Shown here: positions 10,601 through 16,913 of the stretch, one piece after another
Position numbering within the stretch: position 1 is the first letter of the stretch
How the letters are laid out: every line of letters starts with the position of its first letter
Assembly (NCBI GenBank): GCA_002869685.1
Contig: PKUE01000185.1
Coordinates: 1-35,396 of the forward strand
Direction of reading: 5' to 3'
Source: Desulfuromonas sp.
GTDB lineage: Bacteria; Desulfobacterota; Desulfuromonadia; Desulfuromonadales; Desulfuromonadaceae
DNA: 35,396 nucleotides
The notes under the pieces: generated by a model
The model's database searches: none
What the model was told of the DNA's origin: nothing
Seen by the model: only the letters and a program-made list of their open reading frames with translations
Position numbers and translations under genes: made by a program

Positions 10601-10743
10601 ACGATGTCGTCAGTGATACCAGCACCCAGCTGACCACCCAGGGCTACGACTTTGAGCCGGTGTGGTCAGTCGATGGCGCCAGTCTGTTTTTCACCTCAAC
10701 CCGTGATGGCAATCAGTACGATATCTGGAAGTTGGATTTGTAA
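7678..10743 (+). CDS. trihaem c-type lipoprotein with C-terminal TolB-like (PD40) beta-propeller
   Basis: The protein has 1021 residues. ATG 7678 follows a purine-rich GAGGGAGGGAG site. It begins with a lipoprotein signal (residues 2-16, lipobox LAAC, Cys17) and a poly-Gly/Ser linker. Three haem-c sites are visible: CFTCH at 75-79, CIGCH at 414-418 and CYRCH at 659-663. From about residue 690 to the end there are PD40/WD40-type blades with repeated SPDG/SPDS/TPDG turns and IWLMNSDG- or IWKLDL-like strands, as in TolB. The layout recalls haem/propeller proteins such as the hydrazine-synthase alpha family, but no direct homology is claimed. It is probably an outer-membrane or surface redox protein. 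The frame is open upstream of 7678, but that stretch overlaps the preceding gene and terminator and encodes no signal. Confidence 0.85.
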   Translation: MLRAIVSILLLTTLAACGGGGGGSSSTTSPTDDASDSYVTTDLRSTTITNTAAYIVPQCYTVTQPEVGGTAYNPCFTCHTASIPPNYIDDMDLQLEYSFPAALLTNPWTNLFVDRSAEVAAISDAAILEYIRTDNYLNSEGEIILAKKLNNLALDWDFDEDGVWDGYIPDCRFNFDDEGFDRHGDDYTGWRAFAYASFPSTFWPTNGSVNDVLIRLADSFHNNTSGAFDLDVYKINLAIVEAMVSRRDVLLYATVDETRYAVDLNKDGELATADTVVYDWAPTEGREMSYVGQAKTQLDAGELHIAAGLFPEGSEFLHTVRYVDLDDSNDATKLAPRIKELRYAIKRTWQTYSELLQAALDEVKENDDFPDRTRQLIGNVEQGINNDQGWLYQGFIEDANGDLRPQTYEETAFCIGCHSGIGATVDGIFSFPRKLAADRTERQGWYHWTQINRQGTVEPKIEIDGAGVQYEYSFYLMYNGAGDEFRNNTEVMDNFFIAEGGVDSDKLQELHDDVSLLLYPSSERALAMAKAYKVIVEEQSYIHGRDATVTAPANVHQTITEGLLTGIETPTNKGAFINALGPVRTLHDDNAISHGSDELTTLTGGDGSTPDSSRYQIDSNGLIYRATYSLAGANFGFSFPPRLPLPTRQLIPNDNIESCYRCHRLPSPMPPNHPDADPMVVLPDSYASEAYPLTQLTSDPAQDTMPITSPDGNLISWVSTRSGQEQIWLMNSDGTNLHQLSASTHLQGWQRFSPDSQHIAFWAYDTVNALHLLQISDLDGNVITLDNSSQGIERPVFTPDGNYIAYAKQTTDNWDVWLISIDGLTSYQLTSDVDMETSPWFNTDGVMAYKVAPSGEYGLTVEQFMTFENGYANPHIYTWDGPHSVQLSDMATDGISISFTAEAMSDTSGKDRISYLAVIADLTLDATTNTASTDNMRLISKSATLGDRGILFSPDASKAVFWSYNQDGRAGLWIYDVVSDTSTQLTTQGYDFEPVWSVDGASLFFTSTRDGNQYDIWKLDL

Positions 10744-10787
10744 AAAAATAGATCAACCGCCGGGATGTGGCGCAGCATCCCGGCGGT
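10742..10787 (-). terminator. intrinsic terminator oriented for the minus strand (possibly bidirectional)
   Basis: A perfect 12-bp stem (10756-10767 with 10776-10787) encloses an 8-base loop. On the minus strand the hairpin is followed by TATTTTTTTA (10741-10750), a proper U-tract. On the plus strand only a short TTT follows. It starts 3 bases beyond the stop of the minus-strand open frame at 10791-11060 and also closes the plus-strand cytochrome gene. Confidence 0.7.
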
Positions 10788-10790
10788 AGT

Positions 10791-11060
10791 TTAACCACAC
10801 GCCCAACGAGTACTGCCCCAATCACCTCCCCTTTTACCGACCCCGGCCAACAAATCTAACCTTAGGCAAAAGTTAAAAATAGACAATTCCGCAATAGCTT
10901 TTTTCTCATCGTCAGTGATATCATCATTAACAGTAAATTCCAGGCTTATGCCCTGTTCATCCCGGGCACATTCAGACAGACCGGCCAGATCGCCTTTCCA
11001 ATATAAAGTTGATCGACAGCCATTTAAACCAGACAGGGTTTCAAATGTACGAAGATATCC
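10791..11060 (-). pseudogene. probable 3' remnant of a minus-strand gene
   Basis: On the minus strand a frame is open for 89 codons from a TGA (11061-11063) to TAA at 10791-10793. It contains no ATG or GTG, so it cannot be a normal complete gene; the only in-frame TTG lies deep inside. The translation nevertheless looks protein-like: it includes STLYWKGDLAGLSE, then LEFTVNDDITDDEKKAIAEL, and near the end LLAGVGKRGGDWGSTRW. An intrinsic terminator with a minus-strand U-tract follows the stop directly. The most economical reading is the C-terminal end of a gene whose 5' part has been lost where the plus-strand gene at 11045 now begins. The family was not recognised. A chance open frame cannot be excluded. 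Confidence 0.45.
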
Positions 11061-12154
11061 TCAGTATCCCCACGTCTCAATTATTTGAACGCTACAGGCG
11101 GGCCAATCAGGGCATCATTCTTGGTTTTACAGCCGGATGGCTTTCTGCCTTTTTAGATGGCAAACCGTTGCGGGCTTTGCCGGGTTACATCAAGCAATAT
11201 CGTTCTCATGCTCTGGAACTTCTGGAGAATTCTCCAGACACGTCTGAAATTCCTTACGATAATAAGATCGAAGCCCTCAATGTCCTGTTTTTAACCATTG
11301 CCCCTGAAATCCGCGTGATTGAAAACGGTCCGCAACTGCTGCGTTATGCGTTTATGCCCCTTGACGAGCAGCTTACGGCTGAGGATCAAGTGTTGATGGA
11401 TCTTGAGCTTAAATCCTTGGGCTACAAATGCCTGTCTTCGGACGAAGAACGGCTCAGATTCGTTGATAATTGTGCCATGTATCTCGAAAAGATCATTACG
11501 AGTTTCGAAATCGCCGATCGCTGGCCGGGGCAAACGGCTAAGCAACTGACGTTTAAAGAAGCCAGCAAGGCGTGGCTTGAAGCCCAACCAACCAACACCA
11601 AATGGAGTCATAAAAAATCTGACCGCGTCTGGCGCCACAGGTTGTTTGAAGTGGACATCTATCGGCCCAAGAACGAAATCATCGAAAGCCTGACGGCTCT
11701 TGTTGAAAAGATCCAGAATGACTTAGGGGTTGGTGATGGTCTGGAAGAAGACAGTCCTCAATGGCTGCCAACACCGGGATCACCGGAGGAAATTGAAGAT
11801 AAGTTACTGTCTTTCTATATCGTTTACTTTCTGGGTTGGAATTTCAATCTGGAAAATATGGATTTCTTGCGCAGCGTCTCGGTCTTTCTTGCCATCAAAA
11901 AATTATTAAACCGGCTCATCGTTGGCAAACAAGGGGATCAGGAACAGTTAAGGAGAGAAATCATCGCTGCAGAAAATGACAATCGCCCGCACGATGCTGC
12001 AGATATGCTGATGCAGTGGATGGAAGATGATCCACAGGTCTATGATAATTGGCGCGCCGTGAGAATTCAGATCGAGAGAAGGCAACAACAAGCGCAGGAT
12101 GCTTTGGATGCGATCAAAAAAGAACGGCAACCAGGCGATCATCTGTCCAACTGA
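11045..12154 (+). CDS. hypothetical protein, family not recognised
   Basis: The product has 369 residues. ATG 11045 is preferred; the frame is open to a TTG at 11009, but neither start has a convincing ribosome site. The protein looks soluble, with no signal peptide or clear membrane helix. The N-terminal half is mostly helical, with RANQGIILGFTAGWLSAF and Arg/Lys-rich stretches. The middle holds Trp/Arg/Lys-rich segments around residue 200. A moderately hydrophobic helix (about 255-275) follows, and the end is charged and Gln-rich (about 310-360), perhaps a coiled coil. It stands alone between a gene remnant on the other strand and a tRNA terminator, and its codons look more AT-rich than those of its neighbours, consistent with acquired or accessory DNA. 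No function is proposed. Confidence 0.75.
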   Translation: MYEDILSIPTSQLFERYRRANQGIILGFTAGWLSAFLDGKPLRALPGYIKQYRSHALELLENSPDTSEIPYDNKIEALNVLFLTIAPEIRVIENGPQLLRYAFMPLDEQLTAEDQVLMDLELKSLGYKCLSSDEERLRFVDNCAMYLEKIITSFEIADRWPGQTAKQLTFKEASKAWLEAQPTNTKWSHKKSDRVWRHRLFEVDIYRPKNEIIESLTALVEKIQNDLGVGDGLEEDSPQWLPTPGSPEEIEDKLLSFYIVYFLGWNFNLENMDFLRSVSVFLAIKKLLNRLIVGKQGDQEQLRREIIAAENDNRPHDAADMLMQWMEDDPQVYDNWRAVRIQIERRQQQAQDALDAIKKERQPGDHLSN

Positions 12155-12172
12155 TTAGGCGTGAGAAAACAA

Positions 12173-12204
12173 AAAGGGTTAGTCGAAGAATCGACTAACC
12201 CTTT
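12173..12204 (-). terminator. bidirectional intrinsic terminator between hypothetical gene and tRNA-Gly
   Basis: A 14-bp perfect stem (12173-12186 with 12191-12204) has a 4-base loop AGAA. The minus strand continues into TTTTTGTTTTC, a good U-tract for the tRNA transcript ending just upstream. The plus strand continues TTTGTTCTTTATT, which would serve the hypothetical gene. Confidence 0.85.
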
Positions 12205-12213
12205 GTTCTTTAT

Positions 12214-12288
12214 TGGAGCGGGAAACGGGGTTCGAACCCGCGACCTACAGCTTGGGAAGCTGTCACTCTACCACTGAGTTACTCCCGC
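12214..12288 (-). tRNA. tRNA-Gly (anticodon CCC)
   Basis: The 75-nt cloverleaf reads on the minus strand. The acceptor stem is GCGGGAG pairing with TTCCCGC (one G-T pair), and the 3' CCA is encoded. The D-arm includes AGTGGTAGA. The anticodon stem ACAGC/GCTGT holds the loop TTCCCAA, giving anticodon CCC (plus-strand GGG at 12254-12256). The T-arm GCGGG-TTCGAAC-CCCGT is standard. It has its own promoter at 12301-12330 and a terminator at 12173-12204. It reads GGG codons. Confidence 0.97.
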
Positions 12289-12300
12289 AGTGCGATGGCG

Positions 12301-12330
12301 AGTATAGGAGATTAACAGATCAACTGTCAA
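12301..12330 (-). promoter_or_regulatory. sigma70-type promoter of tRNA-Gly
   Basis: On the minus strand TTGACA (12325-12330) and TATACT (12301-12306) are separated by 18 bases, and the mature tRNA 5' end lies 12 bases beyond the -10 hexamer. The -35 box overlaps the TGA stop of the CCA/poly(A) polymerase-family gene (12327-12329), so the tRNA can be expressed independently of the long upstream operon. Confidence 0.8.
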
Positions 12331-13595
12331 TGGCTTTCACACCACTGAATCAGATAATTTTCAGCCTGTTGCGCGGTAGCGATCTTCCCTTTTAATTCGA
12401 TCAAACGGAGCATACGCAGCACATTTCCAAATTCTTGGCCGGGCAGATCCGGGCACAGTTCTTTCAAACGTGTGCCGCTGAGCAGAGGCCGGACACGGCC
12501 GTTGGCCAACAACGCATCACTCTGTTCATACAACCGTCGCCAGCAACTCTGCATGGCCGCCCTTCGTTCAACAACGCCAAGCATAAGAAGCGCTTCGGGC
12601 AGAGGCGCGTGTAGATCTTCCAGCCACAACAGGCGCATACGATCGGTTGTTTCCTGCTGATGGAGAATCTTGGAATCTGTACGCAATAACCGATGGAAAA
12701 AGGCAACCAAACGAGCCCCTTTGCGGCTGAGTTTGAGTGCAGTTAAAAGCTCATGTATTCTGTAAAAGTCTACATCTAAGCTACTGACATAACGGCAAAA
12801 GTTAGACATGGACTTCAAGGTGAATTCATCACACAACCCCTGGTCATAGCGATAAGCCGCTTGCGGAAAAACTTGACTTAAATAGCCATGATCGATTGGC
12901 AGCAGAGCCGGTTCCTGCGTCATGTCGGGCAGCCCCAGAGCCTGAGGTAATCCGCTTTGATGAAAGTGTTGAAGTGCGTCACGAGGCGAATCTTGAGCAA
13001 ACAGCAGAGCCAATTCCTGCCGAATGCGCTCACCGGCTACCTGAGACAACTGCACTGCGTACTTTTGGCAATGGCGCCAGGTGGTGTCCTCAACAGACAA
13101 CTCAAATTGGGCACAATGACGTATCCCTTTGAGCATTCTCAGCGGATCATCGGAGAAGCTCTGAGGACTGCATTCACGCAGCAGACGGTTTTCCAGGTCT
13201 TGTTTGCCGGCAAGGGGATCTATCCACTGACTCAGGTTGTCCAGAGCGCAGGCCATGGCATTGATCGTGAAGTCACGCAATCGCAGGTCATCAGGCAAGG
13301 TATCCGCCCGAAACGGCGCAAAATCGTATTGCAGCGTGGTGTCGTCACTTTTAAGAATAACGCGACTGTAAAGGCGTTGCCGGTCAAGCCAGAACCAGTG
13401 ACCGGATTGTTGCTTGGCTAATTTTTGGGCGATGGGGGTCGGATCACCTGGGGTAATCAGGTCAAAATCGCGACAGGGACGCTGCAGCAGAGTGTCACGC
13501 AACGCCCCGCCGACCAGATAGATCGGCAGGGCGTAAGTACTGCTGAGCTCTTTAAGGGTGGTCAGACAGGGTATCGATGGAACGGGATAAGTCAT
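12327..13595 (-). CDS. CCA tRNA nucleotidyltransferase / poly(A) polymerase family protein
   Basis: The protein has 422 residues and belongs to the class II nucleotidyltransferases, which add CCA to tRNA 3' ends or A-tails to RNA. The head domain shows the class signature: G29-G30 with R33-D34 (LVGGALRD), then the metal-binding pair D43 and D45 (RDFDL). An R-x-F-T-I-N-A-M-A segment (ribose-recognition motif) follows at about 110, then the neck region with LRMLKGIR and ..RIRQEL. ATG 13595 is preceded by GAGGGGAGA. It lies 27 bases after the PPIase gene in the same direction. The sequence alone does not tell whether it is a full CCA-adding enzyme, a partial CC- or A-adding enzyme, or a poly(A) polymerase. 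The adjacent tRNA already encodes CCA, so repair would be its role there. Confidence 0.85.
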   Translation of the reverse strand: MTYPVPSIPCLTTLKELSSTYALPIYLVGGALRDTLLQRPCRDFDLITPGDPTPIAQKLAKQQSGHWFWLDRQRLYSRVILKSDDTTLQYDFAPFRADTLPDDLRLRDFTINAMACALDNLSQWIDPLAGKQDLENRLLRECSPQSFSDDPLRMLKGIRHCAQFELSVEDTTWRHCQKYAVQLSQVAGERIRQELALLFAQDSPRDALQHFHQSGLPQALGLPDMTQEPALLPIDHGYLSQVFPQAAYRYDQGLCDEFTLKSMSNFCRYVSSLDVDFYRIHELLTALKLSRKGARLVAFFHRLLRTDSKILHQQETTDRMRLLWLEDLHAPLPEALLMLGVVERRAAMQSCWRRLYEQSDALLANGRVRPLLSGTRLKELCPDLPGQEFGNVLRMLRLIELKGKIATAQQAENYLIQWCESH

Positions 13596-13622
13596 CAGTC
13601 TCCCCTCTTCTGACCAGACAGA

Positions 13623-14501
13623 TCAGGCAATATCGATTTCAGCTTTTTCTTTCATCTCTTCCACCCAGGCCTGCAGCAGGATGGCCCCTTTTTGGTCCTT
13701 GATGAAGGATTCAATCTGCGGGGCAACTTCTTCAAATTCGAGAGCTTCAGAATCCTTGCGCTCGGTAACAAGGATCAGGTGAAAGCCGAACTGAGTTTCA
13801 ACGATGTCGCTGATCTGACCGGGGGCTAGGGAGAATGCCGCCTGATCGAACTCTTTAACCATGGCACCGGGCCCGAAGAAACCGAGATCGCCGCCTTTTT
13901 CCTTACTCGGACAGGCCGAATGCTGACGGGCTAGATCGCCAAATTGTGCCGCGTCGCCGGTCACCTCTTTTTTCAGTGCTTCAATTTTCTGCTGCGCTTG
14001 TTCACGGTTATCTTCAGTTACTTTGATCAGAATGTGGCTGGCACGTACCTGGCCGGGTTTCTTCATCTGATCCGGGTGCTCATCATAAAAGGCCTTGATC
14101 TCTTCAGCCGCCGGTGACGGCGCACCAGCCAGCTTCTTTTCAGTCATCATTTTAACGGAAAGATCCTGACGCAGCATGCGGTAATAGCTGTCTTCATCTA
14201 TGCCAGCTTTTTTCAGAGTTGCAAAGAACTCCTCCTCGCTGGGAAAGTTGGCCATAACCTTTTGCATTTCTGCCTTGATCTGCTCATCGTCCGCAATCGT
14301 GCCTTCAGCTAAAGCTGTCTGAAAAATCAGCTCGCGGGCAACAATCTGCTCGACAGCAAGACCTTGCACTTGTTCGATCTCCTCAGCGCTGAGTTGATCG
14401 GCCGTCTTACGGTACAGCTCCATCGAGTAGCTCTGCATAGCGTTAATAAAATCGAACTGACTGATTGCGGTACCGTTTACGGTAATGTTTTTTTGTTGCA
14501 C
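13623..14501 (-). CDS. parvulin-type peptidyl-prolyl cis-trans isomerase (PpiC/SurA-like)
   Basis: The protein has 292 residues. An N-terminal helical chaperone-like region (about 10-145) is rich in Glu and Gln. A rotamase (parvulin) domain follows at about 148-245, recognisable by QVRASHILIKV, then GGDLGFFGPGAMVKEFDQAAF and FGFHLILVTER. It should catalyse proline isomerisation and assist folding. Unlike SurA or PrsA there is no signal peptide or lipobox at the visible start, so it appears cytoplasmic. The start is GTG 14501, supported by AAGGAG 7 bases upstream, and no earlier export signal is in frame nearby. It sits between rsmA and the CCA-enzyme gene on one strand, with 59 and 27 bases of spacing. 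Confidence 0.88.
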   Translation of the reverse strand: MQQKNITVNGTAISQFDFINAMQSYSMELYRKTADQLSAEEIEQVQGLAVEQIVARELIFQTALAEGTIADDEQIKAEMQKVMANFPSEEEFFATLKKAGIDEDSYYRMLRQDLSVKMMTEKKLAGAPSPAAEEIKAFYDEHPDQMKKPGQVRASHILIKVTEDNREQAQQKIEALKKEVTGDAAQFGDLARQHSACPSKEKGGDLGFFGPGAMVKEFDQAAFSLAPGQISDIVETQFGFHLILVTERKDSEALEFEEVAPQIESFIKDQKGAILLQAWVEEMKEKAEIDIA

Positions 14502-14560
14502 GTAAATCTCCTTATTGTTTGGACTGCGTCATAAACGCGGGGAATCAATACAGTAGCGAC

Positions 14561-15352
14561 CTAATTGGCTAAGACACGGGCCAGCTGGGCAAACTCATCA
14601 ATGCCCAGGGTCTCACCACGGCGTCCAAAATCAAGGCCGGTATCGGCTGTCACCTGCTCAAGTTGTTCGGCAGTAAAACCAGCAGTGATCAGGCAATTAC
14701 GCAATGTCTTGCGCCGTTGGGCAAATGCTGCCTTGACCACACGACCAAAAAACGCCGGATCGGTGACTTCGGCGCGTGGCTGAGCACGTCGCTTCAGGCA
14801 GAGAACTTCAGACATGACTTTTGGTTGCGGATAAAAAGCCGTTGGCGGCACCAGGACAACCCGGCTGACATCGAACCACAGCTGACAGAGCACTGTCAAG
14901 GAACCGTATTCTTTTGAACTGGGTTCGGCGCGCAGCCGATCACCCACCTCTTTCTGAAACATAAGCACCATGCGCTCAAACAGATGGCGGTGATCGATCA
15001 TCTTAAACAGGATCTGACTGGAGATATTGTAGGGCAGATTAGCCACGAGTTTGTACGGCGGCGCGGACAGCATCTTTTCCCAATTGAGGCGCAAGGCATC
15101 GCCGACGTGAACAGTCATGTTGGGCGTCTGGCGTTCCTGAAGATGTGCCGCCAGGTCGCGGTCAATCTCAATAATGTCGAGATGCTCCACCACCGGCAGC
15201 ATGCGATCAGTCAGCGCGCCGCGACCGGGACCAATTTCGAGGACGTGGTCTGTATCGGACAGTTCGGCGGCAGCGATGGTCGCGGCAATGACATTCTGAT
15301 CTTTGAGGAAGTTCTGTCCAAAGCGTTTGCGTGGACGATGATTAGCCGTCAT
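14561..15352 (-). CDS. rsmA: 16S rRNA dimethyladenosine transferase RsmA/KsgA
   Basis: The protein has 263 residues, the normal size. It dimethylates two adjacent adenosines near the 3' end of 16S rRNA late in 30S assembly. The N-terminus RKRFGQNFLKD is the family opening. Motif I, LEIGPGRGALT (38-48), binds S-adenosylmethionine. NLPYNISSQ (about residue 105) is the catalytic motif IV. The C-terminal part has the usual AFAQRRKTLRN segment. The ATG lies inside the end of the DUF2062 gene (11-base overlap), and no strong ribosome site is visible, so translation is probably coupled. Confidence 0.96.
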   Translation of the reverse strand: MTANHRPRKRFGQNFLKDQNVIAATIAAAELSDTDHVLEIGPGRGALTDRMLPVVEHLDIIEIDRDLAAHLQERQTPNMTVHVGDALRLNWEKMLSAPPYKLVANLPYNISSQILFKMIDHRHLFERMVLMFQKEVGDRLRAEPSSKEYGSLTVLCQLWFDVSRVVLVPPTAFYPQPKVMSEVLCLKRRAQPRAEVTDPAFFGRVVKAAFAQRRKTLRNCLITAGFTAEQLEQVTADTGLDFGRRGETLGIDEFAQLARVLAN

Positions 15353-15842
15353 GACGGTTAAGCTTTCTTTTAAAGGGACGTGGCCAGCGCGGAACCCGAC
15401 AGGTTTTCAGGGTCGGAACCATCCGCAAGACCAGGGCATAACTGACTGCCGCGAGTAAGATTCCATAGATGAGGCTGCCAAGGCACATGGGAATCATCAG
15501 CTCGTAGCCAAAATGCTGGATGGTTTCCAGGGTCATCTCACCGGGGAAATGCAGGTGCGGCATATCGAGAATAAAGCGCCCGGTTTCATACTCGGCAGCG
15601 TAAATAAAAGCCGCGGTAATCGGATTGCTAATCCACACGCCAATCGCCGCAGCAAGTTTGTTTTCTCGCAACAACATGGCAAACAGAACGGCCAGAATCA
15701 TTTGAAAACCGAGGGTCGGCGTCATGCCGATAAAGATACCCAGCGCAAAACCTTTTGCGATTTCATCAGGTTGGCCGCGCAAGCGCAGGAACCGCAGCAG
15801 CATCAATTTGGCTTGTCGAATAAATCCCCAACGCCGCCACAT
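15342..15842 (-). CDS. DUF2062 membrane protein
   Basis: This small membrane protein has 166 residues. The family marker is GIFIGMTPTLGFQM around 33-46, followed by WISNPITAAFIY, which is typical of DUF2062. Hydrophobic segments lie at about 30-60, 65-85 and 120-150, with a basic C-terminus. The biochemical role of the family is unknown. The gene begins 5 bases after tsaD ends and overlaps rsmA at its 3' end, so it is embedded in a translation-related operon. The ATG at 15842 lacks a clear ribosome site, which fits coupling to tsaD. Confidence 0.88.
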   Translation of the reverse strand: MWRRWGFIRQAKLMLLRFLRLRGQPDEIAKGFALGIFIGMTPTLGFQMILAVLFAMLLRENKLAAAIGVWISNPITAAFIYAAEYETGRFILDMPHLHFPGEMTLETIQHFGYELMIPMCLGSLIYGILLAAVSYALVLRMVPTLKTCRVPRWPRPFKRKLNRHDG

Positions 15843-15847
15843 AGCCG

Positions 15848-16891
15848 TTATCCGCGTTGTGCCCCGCCAAGGAACTCGGACACCTTGACCTGTTCCAGCG
15901 GCCAGTTTGAGCGGGCATTAAGGGCAAGATCCGCCCGATATCCGCGTGACAGGTAAAAATCTCCAGCGACAGCCAGCATGGCGGCATTGTCAGCGCATAA
16001 CAGCGGCGCCGGAAAATACACCGTCATCCCTTTGTTGTCCGCCATCTCAGCAAAGCGCTCACGCAGACCACTGTTGCAGGCAACGCCTCCGGCAACGACA
16101 ATTCGTGACAGGCCGTATTCCTTGGCGGCCTTAAACGCTTTTTTGCTCAAAACATCGACAACGGCTTCCTGAAAGCCAGCAGCCAGATCCTGCAACAGCT
16201 GACCTTCAAGGGGGGCCTCAAGTTTTTTGATCTGGGTCAGCACAGCGGTTTTGATGCCGCTGAAGCTAAAATCGAATCCGGAACGATGGAGCATGGGACG
16301 GGGAAATTCAAAGCGATCGGCATTACCCTGGCGGGCCAGTTTGTCGATCAGCGCCCCGCCGGGATAGGTCAGGCCCGACATTTTAGCCACCTTGTCAAAG
16401 GCTTCACCCGCCGCATCGTCAAGGGTACGCCCCAGCAGGCTGTATTGACCAACGCCATCGACACGATACAGATGGGTGTGACCACCGGAAACCGCCAGCG
16501 CGAGATAGGGAAATTCAATGGGTTGCTCAAGCAAGGGGGCCAGGATGTGTCCTTCAATATGATGGACACCGACCAGAGGAATATTCAGACTGTAGGCCAG
16601 AGCTTTTGCCGTAGATAATCCAACCAGCAGAGCTCCGATCAAACCGGGGCCGCTGGTGACAGCGACCCCTTCGATATCATTCAATGAAACACCGGCCTGT
16701 TGTAACGCCTGATCGATCACTACCGGACAGGCTTCAAGATGCTTGCGGGCTGCCAATTCAGGCACCACACCGCCATAGCGGGCATGGACATCCACCTGTG
16801 AGGCGATGATATTGCTTAAAACCTGGCGACCATCACGCACGACAGCAGCGGAGGTTTCATCACAGGAAGACTCAATGGCAAGAACAAGCAT
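15848..16891 (-). CDS. tsaD: tRNA N6-adenosine threonylcarbamoyltransferase TsaD
   Basis: The protein has 347 residues, full length for TsaD (formerly Gcp). It transfers the threonylcarbamoyl group to A37 of ANN-decoding tRNAs, acting with TsaB, TsaE and TsaC (not in this window). The start LAIESSCDETSAAV is the family's opening. The metal-binding pair H111 and H115 (HHIEGH) matches the E. coli positions. SGGHTHLY, GEAFDKVAKM and a VAGGVACN segment are present, as is LLCADNAAM near the end, which contributes the third metal ligand. It lies 22 bases after the PhoH-like gene. The ribosome site is weak. The MtaB-like gene at 28949-30247 would act on the t6A product. Confidence 0.97.
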   Translation of the reverse strand: MLVLAIESSCDETSAAVVRDGRQVLSNIIASQVDVHARYGGVVPELAARKHLEACPVVIDQALQQAGVSLNDIEGVAVTSGPGLIGALLVGLSTAKALAYSLNIPLVGVHHIEGHILAPLLEQPIEFPYLALAVSGGHTHLYRVDGVGQYSLLGRTLDDAAGEAFDKVAKMSGLTYPGGALIDKLARQGNADRFEFPRPMLHRSGFDFSFSGIKTAVLTQIKKLEAPLEGQLLQDLAAGFQEAVVDVLSKKAFKAAKEYGLSRIVVAGGVACNSGLRERFAEMADNKGMTVYFPAPLLCADNAAMLAVAGDFYLSRGYRADLALNARSNWPLEQVKVSEFLGGAQRG

Positions 16892-16913
16892 GTGTTTCGT
16901 TTCTGGCTAAATG

